Assembly: GCA_018105865.1 (NCBI GenBank)
Contig: CM030832.1
Coordinates: 19,473,519 to 19,537,518 of the forward strand
Origin: Metaphire vulgaris
Taxonomy: Eukaryota; Annelida; Clitellata; Crassiclitellata; Megascolecidae
Direction: 5' to 3'
Length of the DNA: 64,000 nt
Positions within the stretch are counted from its first letter, which is position 1. Each line of letters starts with the position of its first letter. Of this stretch, positions 32,801 to 45,500 are shown piece by piece. The notes beneath the pieces were generated by a model. It ran no database searches, was not told the origin of the DNA, and worked only from the letters and a program-made list of their open reading frames with translations. Both the position numbers and the translations under genes were made by a program.

Positions 32801-35800
32801 GTCGTCATCGTCACCATCGTCGCCGTCATCATCGTCGTTATCGCCGTTGTCACCGTCTTCGCCGTCGTTGGGACGCTGTCGTCGACGTCGTTCTCGCCGC
32901 CACCGTCGTCGTTGGGACTGCCGTCGTCGTTGGGACCGCTGCCGTCGACGTCGTTGTCGCCGCCACCGTCGTCTATGCCGTCGTCGTCTTCGCAGTCGTT
33001 GTTATCGTCGTCGTCACCTCCGCCAATGCCGCCGCCGTTGTCGTCGCCGTTGTCGTCGCCTTCGCCGTCGTCTTCGCCGTCGTCTTCGCCGTCGTCTTCG
33101 CCGTCGTCGTCATCGTCTTCGCCGCCGTCGTTGGGACCGCTGCCGTCGACGTCGTTGTCGCCGCCACCGTCGTCTATGCCGTCGTCGTCTTCGCAGTCGT
33201 TGTTATCGTCGTCGTCACCTCCGCCAATGCCGCCGTCGTCTTCGCCGCTGCTGCCGTCGTCGTCGCCACCGTCGTCACCACCGCCACTGGCGCCGTCGTC
33301 ATCATCGTTGTCGTCGTCAGCGCCGTCGCCGTATAAGTCGTGGCCCCAACCGGAAAATTCCGGTAACCTCTTAGTACAACGGGTTTTAAGGACTGATTGC
33401 GCTAAAACAAGACGCTATTGAATGCATATAATGCATAGCAAATCGCGTAATAAATGAAATACAAGTCTGGTGTTTGGTGTTGTTCATTTTATATTGCGTT
33501 TTATATTATGGCGCTTTCATTAACAAATCCAAGTCATTTAGCTATTTTGTTAGCGAATTCATTATTTAGCATCCTTTTCTTTAGTGAATATTAGTTACTT
33601 AGTGTTTTTCGTTAGCGAATTTCCGATATTTGGCGCCTTTCTTAACTAATTCGTTACCTAGCGTCTAGCTATTTAATGCTCTTAATTTAGAGAGTTCTTT
33701 ATTTAGCGTTCTATCGTTAGTCAATTATAGCTATTTAGCTCATTTCCATTAGCGAATTTTCGCTGAACGCATCAGAGATCAAACGGTACGTAGGTAAGTA
33801 ATGAATTATTTATAAATGGCTTACCTCTGATCTCCGTGAAAATTCAATATATAAAACATCGCCTCTTTGTATAACACACCGCCAGAAAATCTTATGTAAA
33901 AACGAGCGACTTGTAACCCTGTCTATCAGTGGCGGCTGCACAGGGGCGGGGACCCGCGTCCCCCCATTGAGTGCCTGGCCCCCTGTAGCCCCCTGTTGGG
34001 ACCCTATACTTAATACTACATGCCTAACAAATGGTTGGCCCCCATGATTAGAAGTAGCCACCCCAACGGCGCCTCCCACTTGCCAAATCCTGGAGCCGCC
34101 ACTGCTGTCTATACGGAGAAAGAGCAGAGAACCACCGATGACAAGGAGAAGTCCGCACATTTAGCGCTACAACCAAGCGCAAGATGACGGCAAACTGCCA
34201 AGAACGACGATTTTCCGAGGCAACCGCATGCACGTGCAGGGCTGCCGGAAAGTGCCATACCGACAAATTAACTAAGAAACAATGCAATAATCTTTATTCG
34301 TGTCAAGCAAAGCATCAAATAGTACACATGAACAATAAATCTTATTCTTTTATTTCGTATTCTTTTATTTAAATAATTAACTAAGAAACAATAGTTAATT
34401 AAGAAAAAATTTAGCTAAGCAATTTAACTAGACAATTTATTCTTTTATTTCTTATTCTTTTATTTCAACAATTCGTTTCAATAAATCATAATTAAAAATG
34501 CATTCAATAAATCATTATTTAAATGGTGATTATACAATTCTTATTTGAATGTCAGTTCTTTTCCATAAAATAAATTTTTTGCTTGCATAGTCTCTGGAAA
34601 GATTAGCTATGTGTTATATTGTAGCGAAATTATTATAATAGCCAGTGGCGGCTCCAGGATTTGGCAAGTGGGGGGCCGTTGGGGTGGCAACTTCTAATCA
34701 TGGAGGGGTCAACCATCTGTTGTTAGGTATGTAGTATTAAGTATAGGGTCCCAACAGGGGGCCACTGGGGCAGGCACTCAATAGGGGGGCACATTCCCCC
34801 GGGCACGTTGTGGAGCCGCTGCTGATAATAGCCAAGATAGCCTGAGGTCCAATAATAAAGAATAGGTAGAGTATACAAGTAGTTTCTCCAATAGTCGTTG
34901 GGTGGCGCTGATGGTAAGGTAGATAATTGATAGAATAAATAAATTAATAATAATAATAAGTGAAGTCTCTTAGTAATAATAACTGCCTGAGAAGTATGTA
35001 AAAAGTATAGGGAGGTTAAGTTTAGGATATTCATTAGGTGGCGCCTGTCGTCATTGAGTTATAGACCAATAGTTAGTTGGAGTTTAGCACACCTCTTTTA
35101 AGGTAGTACAGGAGTCCCATAAATATAGGTCCTATGGGCATATCTTACCTTGACGGTTTTATTCTTTCCGTTAGCAAGGAACTGTGTGTAAAATAATTTT
35201 TATATAACGCGCATTCGAATATACCGCACGGCCACCTGCGCGGTTTGCAAAATCTCGTATACCGCGAGCGGTATATGCGTGAAAATACGGTATGTGTCCA
35301 GTCCATTTCATTCTTCTTTTTCTGATAACTTCCATGATGCTCGGCTGCAGTGTTCTCTCTCTAACTTCTTCATTTGTTATATGTTCTTTGTATCCAATCC
35401 TTAATATTCTTCTAAGCCATTTATTTTCTGTTGCTATTAATTTTATCTCCAGTTCCAGTGTTGTTACCATTCTACTAACTTCCCGCCCCCACTAAAATCC
35501 TACTGAACCATTTTAAAACCAAGTTTATTTCTTCATAATTTCACAAAAAAGCCTATTCAAGTTTCATCACAATTATCTTCTTCTTTGCTTTCCGCCAAAT
35601 CTTTAGTGGTAATAGCTGGACAAAAAACGTTTCCAAGAAGCACCATCATCATCTTGCACTCTGCCAACTCTTTAGCGGCAATAGTTAGACATAAAACGTT
35701 GGTCCGCCTCCTGTTCACGTCTTGTGTCTTTCCATGACCCTGTTTTCACTGAGCACTGGCTAGGACTTCTCGGTGTATCGAGCTGGCTGCAGTGTCCCAG

Positions 35801-38800
35801 CATATGAAGATCTTCCACCAGTGATGCTGTTCTTCTATACTCTTAAGTTGAATACATCCACCATCCCTGCTGTTGTCTTCTGGTACAGTTAGTCCATGGC
35901 ATTTTATTCTGTATTATTCAGTTCAATCCAACGAGGGTTACCCAGTCCAGGAATCCCCCCCGTCCGCCACTTGGGGGACGAGCCTCTACGCCATTGTATC
36001 CAGGTTTATTTCTTCATCAAAAAAATCTTACTCAAATTTCATCACCATTAATACTACATAAACTTAAATAAACAAATATGGTACAAACCATTTGGTGACA
36101 ATGTCACTGCTGGCATAGAATGCATTGAAGGATCAGCAATGTACTTGAAATCAACTGGAATATCCCTGCAATCAAATAAGATTAATGCCGTAAATGAAAT
36201 GAACAATAAGTAAGTATTTTGTCAAGAGATGTTTGAGACAGTGTAAGCTCTTGGGTCTCAAGGAAACTATAGCCTATTGTACTTGAAAATTCTCAACTTA
36301 TTGGTAAATACTGATGAGCATTTGGCAATGCTTGATGCCATCACATGAATACTGTAGCAAGTTGAAGGCATAATAAGGCTCAAAGCTATACCACAAAGAG
36401 TATTTTCACAGACTACTTACTCTATTACCATACCCTAACTTTGCAAGATTACTTATAAAATCATAAGTGCTACATAAACTGCTCATTCAGTCTTCCATTG
36501 TAAAGACATCATCACAATCATCAAAAAGCATCTTTATCATCATCATCATCATCATCATCATCATCTCATTTCTAGGTGCATAATTAGACCTAATTCACCT
36601 CGGCTTGTGTGCTAAACAAATGTTTTAAGAGATGCGAGAAAAGTTTTGTGGGAAAGTGTTACATCTCTAAGATTTGGCGGTAATGAGTTCCAGAGTGCTG
36701 GGCCATTTACTTGAAAGGGGTGTTCTCCAATTTTGGTTCTTGTGCGAGGTACTGATAGTATTTGCGTTGATAGAGACCTCGTGCTGATCAATCGGTTTCT
36801 TCCAAGGTCACTTAGTAGTTTGCAGTCCCTCATAAGGTAGTCTGGAGCTTCAGATCTTAGGCATTTGTCTACGATCGAGATTATTTTGAATATAATCCGT
36901 TTTCGAACTGGTAGCTAGTGGAGGGTCTGAAGGATGGGTGTGATGTGCTGACGTCTTGGAGTTTGACTTAAGAGGCGTGGCGCTGAGTTTTGGATTGCTT
37001 GAAGTCTCCTGATTTGATTTTCTGGGACTAAGTAGAAGAGACTATTACAATAGTCAAGATGTGACGAAATAAATGCATGTGTAATAGTCTGTGTTACTTC
37101 TGTGGTTAGAGAGTCTATTATTGGATGGAGTTGGTGTAGTTGGTAGAAGCTGGTTGAGACTGCTTTGCTGATGTGGTCAGTCATAGTATGACTGTCGTTA
37201 AGGATTACTCCGAGATCCCTGACGGTCTTTGAGCTTTTGATGTTGGCTCCTTGAAGGTTGAGGTTAATATTTTCAACATCAGTTTTCGCTAGTTGTCGAC
37301 TATGCCCTAATATTATAAATTCTGTCTTTGAGGCATTTAGTTTAAGTTTATTCAGCTTGAGCCAGTTCTCGATATTGGCAATACAGTTTTCTAGTGCTGG
37401 AATGATGCTCTTTAGATTAGCCAGAGTGGAACTGTTGTACAGTATAATTGCACATCATCTGCATATAGGTGGAAAAGGACTTGATGACGACTGATGATCT
37501 CTTTGATCTTACTGATGAATAGGATGAAGAGCATTGGCCCTAGTATGGAACCCTGTGAAGTTCCACAGGTGACTGGTCTCTGACTGGAGAGCTTCCCTCG
37601 AAACCTGACTTGCATCGTCCGGTCTGTCAGATATGCCTTAATCCAATCTATGGCTGCTTCTTTGATCCCGAATGATTGTTCTAGCCTCTTGAGAAGGTAT
37701 GTCATATTCGACGCAATCAAATGCAGCTGTTAAATCGAGGAGGACTAGTGCCGTGACTTGCCCTTTGTCGGTTGCTTTGAACATATCTGATAGAATGCTA
37801 AGAAGAGCTAAGAAGAGCAGTTTCCGTGGAATGATTAGCTCTAGACGCGGATTGCTCCGAGGGTAAGAGATTATTTTAGAGGAGATGGGTTTTGAGTCGT
37901 CTTGCTATGATCCGTTCGATTGTCTTTCATAGGAAGGACAGGTTGGATATAGGTCGATAGTGTGATAGAATATTTGCATCAATGTTCCCTTTTTTATGTT
38001 TCGGTGATATAATCGAACTCTTTAGTGCCTGGGGTACAACTGCCTTGGTTATTGATGCATTGATGATTGTTGTAATAGGATCCAGAAAGATTTCAATACC
38101 CTCTTTAATGATGAATGTTGGAACCGGGTCGAGATCTGAAGATTTGTTTGGCGAATCAAGTATGACTCTCTAGACCTCGTCTTTTGTAACCATTGAGAAC
38201 TTATGGAGTAGATTCATAGGCTGATCTTCTATTTCAGTGGTCTGTGGAGATGAACTGATCTCTAGCGATTCTATGACTTTTTGAACCTTTTAATCCACAC
38301 ACCAGCTGTTAAGCAAGATTAGACAGTAAATAATTCGGATCATTCATTTAGCGTATTTCTCACAGCCGAGGGCTTTTTTATGTCTTATGAATGCTGATAA
38401 GATAGAAGATTTATTTATGTTTAAGATTTAAGTGGGAATAACTGCATGTAGATATAATGAAACTGCAACATCAGGGCACGTAGCCTATGTTTGTATGCGA
38501 CTTTATCTATGTAAATATTTACATGCTACTAGATTTCTGCGGCCTGTAAACGTGAAGTGGCCTATAAGTGTTAGTGGCGATTTGGCGTGAAAATATGGTA
38601 CTGTACGGTACTCATGAACAGGCAAATTCACAAATCTAGGAGGAGCAATCAGCATCGAAAGAACTGCCTGGAAATATTTGATTCACGATATTACCTCATC
38701 TTCAGCTATTGAAGAAAAGAGGAAATGATGATGACGATGATGATGACTAGATATTTTGCATCTTATGAGAAAACTGGAAAATTTTTGATACCAGGTTTAG

Positions 38801-41800
38801 AACAGTTTTTGTTATACTTCTATGGACAAGAGAATAATTTATATTTTATATCTAATAGGCTATGCAAGTTTTGCAAGGCTATGTTTCCATTCATATTTCT
38901 TCAAATGAGAATGACATGCACTACAAATTATGATTTGAAAAGAAAGAACATAGATAAAATGCCCAGACAAAATAATAGTCCCAAAGAACATTTCTGGGAC
39001 ACTGGGGCAACTAATGAAAACCTGAGACAATTCCTGAAAACCAGGACGTCTGGTCACTTTAAGTTAACTCTAAAAGCACATGGACAAGGCAACTCAGGAT
39101 AAATATTAAATTGCTAATTCCATGAACAGAAAACCAGCAGCAATGTATCAATTCAAACGCTATATCTATCATATTAAAATCGTTATTCTGTATGTCTGTT
39201 ACCTTCAAGCGTTCTGATTGGTTGACTATTGGTAGACGGTTTAGACCGTTTAGTCCTTACGTCGCGATGCGTTGGTGGACGATGTTCGAAGACGACGTTG
39301 CTATTGGTAACAATTGTTCGTAGAACCGGTTTAGTCGAGTCATTGCAGCGTCAGAGGGCTGGGCGTGCGACGACGTTGCTATTGGTAACAATTGTTCGCA
39401 GCCTGAGGTAGTTGCGCAATTTAACGTACATTTTAACGTACACAAAAATACGTGTACAGCGTCACAAATGGCCACAGTTGCGTGATTTTAACGTACATAG
39501 GCCTAATTATTACGTGGAGCAGAGCTTGGCTAGGTGGCGATCATTGAAATGTTGTTCAGCATGAATTCAATGATTGGGTATTAGGTATAGGTATTGGATT
39601 AGTATTATCCTGCACTGCAAGCGAAGCGAGCATCTTTCTAGTATATAAACAAACTTGCTCCAGCTACAACTGTCACATGTCGCCGACGCCCCTCGGACCC
39701 CTGGTTCGATGATGAATGTCGCGAGGCAAAAAGGGCATTGCGAGGAAAAGAACGCCTTATGCGGCGGGCGCAACAATCTGAAGTCCAGGAGGTTACGCAA
39801 AGCTGGGAAGCGCAACGTAAAGAATACAGAAGACTTCTCCGACGAAAAAGGAGAATTATTCTGGAATGAAAAAGTGGAAGCTGGGCAATCCGCACAGCAA
39901 TGGCGGACTCTAGATGCGCTTCTTGGACGTGGACGTACACAAGTGTCCGACTTGATCAAAGCTGAGCTCTTTGCCGAGTGTATCAGGGAAAAAAGTGCGG
40001 GAATACACACTGCCACTGAAATGTATGCTCCGCCAACGTTCAAACCAGCAAATCCCCTCCACTCGTTCTGCACCCTCCGAGCGCTGACGGTAGAAGTTGC
40101 CGCAAGCATACGGGCACTCCTGGACAAACACTGCTCCTTGGACCCATTACCAACTAGTCTACTCAAAGAGAGTGCTGAATTTTTAACTCCGTTTATCACT
40201 GAGCTCTTCAATCGCTCGATCTCCTCGGGGACAGTGCCTACTATCTTTAAGATTGCTTATGTTGTTCCTCGGATTAAGAAATCTAACTCTGACCCCTCAG
40301 ACGTCAAATCATATCGACCGATCTCCAACCTATCGGTTCTTTCTAAGCTACTGGAGCGCCTTGTAGCAAGTCAGCTCAACCAATATCTAATGACTCACAA
40401 GCTGCTTCCAAGTCTGCAGTCGGCCTACCGCGCCTCACACTTGACCGAGACAGCGGTCCTAAAGGTAATTGCAGATATCCTACGTGAACTCGACACCGGA
40501 AAGGTAGCGGCACTGACACTACTTGACCTGACTTCAGCGTTCGATACTGTCAACCACGACACTCTGCTGAAGAGGCTGGAAATAACTTACGGAGTTGGTG
40601 GCACCGCACTTGCATGGTTCTCATCACACCTTAACCAGCGCACTTACTCTGTACGCTGTGCCAACTCAACACTGGAGAATTACCCAGTCACAAATGGGGT
40701 CCCTCAAGGTTCAGTCCTCGGACCCATCCTCTTTGCATTATACCTGGTCGATCTACTCAACATATCTCACAAGCATGATCTGCAGGCACACATATATGCA
40801 GATGATACCCAAGTATATGGGAGTTGTCACTCAGCTCTAACCCAACAACTCCAATCACGAATTACGAACTGTGTCGCAGAAATGACAGAATGGCTAGGCT
40901 CAAATCGTCTCCAGCTCAATACTGCGAAGACAGAAATTATATGGATGGCAACTGGAAGACAGCAGCACCTGCTCCAATCCATCTCGGTTCGGATTAATGG
41001 TTACGATATCCATCCAAGCCCCTATGTCAGAAATCTCGGCATCTATATCGATAATACTGCCACGACGAGGCAACACGTGATACGCACTGTCGCCAGCTGC
41101 TTCGCAGCACTGCGGTTGATCCGCAGCATACGAAAATATGTCTCTCTGAATGCCCTGAAGACTTTGATCAGTGCCTTAGTTATCACTAAACTTGACTATG
41201 GTAACGCCACCTTAGCAGGGCTCCCGAAATTCCTCCTCGACAGACTCCAGAGCGTACTTCATGTGGCTGCACGCCTGATCCATCAATCAAGGAAGTACGA
41301 TCACATCACGCCACTGTTGATCGACCTACACTGGCTCTCAGTCCCCGAGAGAATAACTTATAAACTGGCAACCCTCGTCTATCGGTGCTTGCACGACATC
41401 GGTCCCTCCTATCTCCAGTGTGAACTCCAGAGATCGGCAGACACAGACAGTAGAAGGCGTCTGCGATCTGGCTCCACTCAAGCACTCCTCGTGCCGCGCA
41501 CACGCCTTGCCACTGCCGGCGACCGTGCCTTCCCGGTTACCACAGCGAAAGCCTGGAATCGTCTTCCCATTTCTGTCCAAACATCAACTTCTCTGGACAT
41601 ATTTAAGAAGCGACTGAAGACTTGGCTGTTCGAGATCAGCTATTCTCATAGATCCTGACCTATAGGCCTATTATTCATGTACTATGTAATGTGTTCGAGT
41701 AGTCCTAGAATGATTTACCACAAAAATCTTAACTTTCAATAAATAAATAAATTAATATAAATATCTTGTAAATTTCCAATGAATTGAGCACTAATTTGGA

Positions 41801-42547
41801 ATTCAGTGATTTATAAAATAACTAACACTGGATACCATCGTCTTGCATCTACATTGATGGAACTGAAGTGCAACCGGTGTCGATCGTGCGGAATTTAGGG
41901 ATATGTCTTGACAGTACATTATCAATAAAGTCACATGTGGCAAATGTAGTGGCAGGGTGCTACAAAGCCCTGCGGCTGATCAGGATTATCCGTCGATCAG
42001 TGTCTGCCAATAGTCTTAAAACACTGGTCTCTGCACTGGAGTTGTCCAAATTAGACTACTGCAATGCAACTCTCGCTGGACTAAAGAAATACCTATTCAA
42101 CCGTCTCCAGTCCGTCCTGAACACTGCTGTGCAAGTGATATGCCAGGCCTCATTAGGCGATCACATTACTCCGTTGCTATGCGATCTGCACTGGTTGTCT
42201 GTGCCAGAGTGGATCCATTTCAAGCTGGCAACGTTGACCTTCCGTTGCCTGAATGGAGCCGGTCCAGAGTATCTTGCGTCCAAACTATCACGAGTGGCTG
42301 ACCACGTGGGCCGGCAAAGATTGAGATCAGCCGGATCCACCTTATTTGTGGTCCCGAAGACGTGCCTCCGAACTGTCAGAGATCGAGCATTTCCCACGTC
42401 ACTGGCATGGAATTGTCTATCACCAACTCTCTCCGACTTTGGATACTTTTAAAGAGACTTAAAACATGGTTATATCGCACGAGTTATTTGTAACTTTGTA
42501 ATGTGTTCACGCAGTTCGTTTAGACGAGTTACCACATTAATCAGTAC

Positions 42548-42583
<36 letters not shown>

Positions 42584-45500
42584 GTTACATCCAATTTAAA
42601 AAACAAACACAACAAACTTGTAATCATAACAATAAATGTGAAACTGTATAAAATATCCTTTGCTTTGATATAATAATTTACATGCATAGTCCTAATTAAA
42701 AATAAATCAATCTCAAGCAACAATTGTGACTTCTAAACTATAATGAAAATGTGCTTCATATAACAGCATTTAACATATTTACCATTCCCACACACGTAAA
42801 CTCTTATCATCAGATGTTGATACAAAGCGACGATTCAGATCCACGAATGTAATCGTATTAACAGCCCCAAGATGGCGATCATACTCCTGCACTATTTCAC
42901 CTGATCGTACATCCCACTGTTTGACAAAAGAAATTGACATTATTACCCACTACCACTTTTGACCAGCACCGTAACTCATTCTCTCCACAACCTCACCAAC
43001 CTTATCTTCAATTAAACAACTCTCCATGACCTTCATTAACCTCCTTGGCGTTAGATTAATTGTGTAAATGACGTACCAAAAGCGTTTGATTATTTTTGGG
43101 GCGAAAACGTCGTTATTACTAAACACGTTATTAGGCCTACTAACACATTATTGAAGACTCGAGATTTAATGCTGTCGAAATAGAATCCAATAGCTAGAGA
43201 TATTCATTGGACACCTGATGTTAGTATCATATTCACTTATGTGTGTCTTTATTTATACACATTTACATTTATTTAGCGCCTTATTAGGCCTACTACAATT
43301 CAATTCATACGCTTAAACGCTGGGAATTTCAAACACAAGCTTATACAGTAAAGTCAATAACTGCAATAAAAGGTATTTGAAAGCAAACTTAGACACCTGA
43401 CGCTAGAATCCGCTCAATTTCATTTATATGGCGCAAATTTAAGCGCCTTATTAGTACAATTCAATTCAGACGCCAAAATGGATTTTCAAACACAGCGTTT
43501 ATACAGTAAAGTCAATAACTGCAATGAAGGTATTTGAGACCAAAAAACGCTAGAATCATTCAATATAATTTAAAGCGCAAATTTATGTAGCGACTTATTA
43601 CTACAATTCAATTCATTTGCTAAAAAACTATATTTGCGAAATCAGTAGGCCAAGGCAGAAGATTATATAAGTGAATTTTGGACCGCTATATAAATGATAA
43701 ATGGGCGCTATATAAATGAAAATTACAGGTGCTTTTATTATGTTACCATGACTTTGTGTTTAAATAATATTTGAATAATGCATATTTGCGAAATGCGCAA
43801 CTGTCAAGGCAGAAGAGTATATAAAGGTGGATTTGTGTAAAATGGTGCTATATAAATGGGCGCTATATAAATGAAAATTACAGGTGCTTTATATTATATT
43901 ACCTTGACTTTGTAATTAAATAATATTTGAATATTGTTTAAATCCGTAACTGTCAAGGCAGAAGAGTATATTGAAAAATTTCTGCTATATAAAATGCGCT
44001 AAATAAATAAAAATTACAGGTGCTTTATATTATATTACCTTTAATTTTTGATGAAATAACATTTGAATAATGCATCGAAATCTGGTTGTCAAGGCAGAAG
44101 AGTAGGGGCCTATATAATGAATTTGTGAAAAATTGCGCTATATAAATGGGCGCTAAATAAATGAAAATTACAGGTGCTTTATATTATGTTACCTTGACTT
44201 GGTGATGAACTAATATTTGAATAATGCATATTTTTCGAAATCCGTAACTGTCAAGGCAGAAGAGTATATAAAAGTGAATTTGTGTAAAAATCGCTATATA
44301 AATGGGCGCTATATAAATGAAAACTACAGGTTCTTTATATTATGTTACCTTGACTTTCTGATGAGAAAATATTTGAGTAATGTATAGAAATCAGTAGCTG
44401 TGCCGACAGAAGAGCAGATAACAATGAATTTGTGTAAAATGCGCTATAAAATGGGCAATATAAATTAAAATTGCATATTTTATTAGAAAGGTGTTCCATT
44501 ACCTGTCCCCGATGCCTACCTCACTGCCAGAGTCAAACTTTGACTGTTTTGATCAACTGAAACTTAGACACTGCAAATTAATATCTTGTTACATTACATT
44601 ACATCTTTATCAACGGGTTAAAGCATGTTTTCTTTGCCGTTCAACGGGATTAACGCTACGGAGGTTAATCCACTGTCTAACTCCCACAAATGCTTCTAGC
44701 TACCAAAGCACTTGTCAGTACTCTTAGAATCCACCCATTTGATCAAACTATAAATTATATGAATTCTGCTTATGATAACTTGCACACTTCATATAGAAAA
44801 ACAAGCATTCTTGTAAGTGGACCTGCCCATTACAAAAACTAATTAGGCATTGCTTAGGGACCACTTAATGATAGTGGGGGCAGTTATACAGATTGGAAGT
44901 TTTTAAAATTTCAATTTGTTTAAATTATGTCATGTGTAATATTTTGAAACTGTGTGCGTAAAATAGTTGATCTTTCTGTAAATTGTAAACTTACTTTGTT
45001 CTGGTTTATGTCGGTATAAATTGCTTTATTTTATAGTTGCTGTTTGTATTTTTAGCACATCCACAGGTGGCGGATAATGGAACGTCTTTCAGATATTTCA
45101 TTAGTAAATTTCCAGGGCGCAGTTAAAGTCAAAGGCGCCTCGGCTGCTTAATCAAACAGAAATGTTTTAAGAAGATTAAGAAAGATTGAGCGTGTCACAG
45201 ATTCATCACGCAATGATGGTGGGAGGATGTTCCAGTATGCAGGGCCCAGCACACGAAAGGATCGATCCCCCATCTTGGATCGTGTGTGCGGGGCCCAGAG
45301 GACACGAGTTGAGTCTGATCGCAAGTTGATAGGCCTATTTCGGTTGCATAATAGCTGACAATCCCTGGCAAGGTACTTCAGCTCGTAAACGTTTGACGAC
45401 CAAGGATATGATTTTATACTCAATGCGCCGCACTACCAGTAGTAGTAGATTCGGGCCAGCAGACTATAGCAATAGTCAACGCGTGTGGAGATAAGCGCAT

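Larger units (their letters stand above)
32630..35290. mobile_element. TA-target TIR element (CCGTATTTTCACGCATAT ends)
   Basis: Inverted ends CCGTATTTTCACGCATAT / ATATGCGTGAAAATACGG, flanked by TA at 32628-32629 and 35291-35292. Sub-terminal TATACCGCGCACACG repeats. It contains a GTC-rich triplet array, two hAT MITEs and a dispersed repeat also seen at 7337-7499. No transposase ORF was found, so it is probably non-autonomous or gutted. A shorter relative is at 60027-60560. Confidence 0.9.
32090..35495 (-). mobile_element. RTE-like LINE, split by a 2.66-kb DNA element
   Basis: The upstream part, 35495-35291, reads [20 protein letters not shown] and KRRMKWTGH. The downstream part, from 32627, reads [40 protein letters not shown]. 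With the insert and one TA removed, the frame runs through as WTGHILRMEE, exactly the family motif. Confidence 0.88.

Noticed and set aside
32791..33421. Three long plus-strand ORFs and one minus-strand ORF
   Set aside because: GTC/GCC triplet repeats open every frame; Val/Ala, Ser/Pro and Arg runs are artefacts.
38725..39102. 125-codon plus-strand ORF
   Set aside because: It starts in an ATG-ATG repeat, has no domain, and ends in sequence resembling a hAT terminus.
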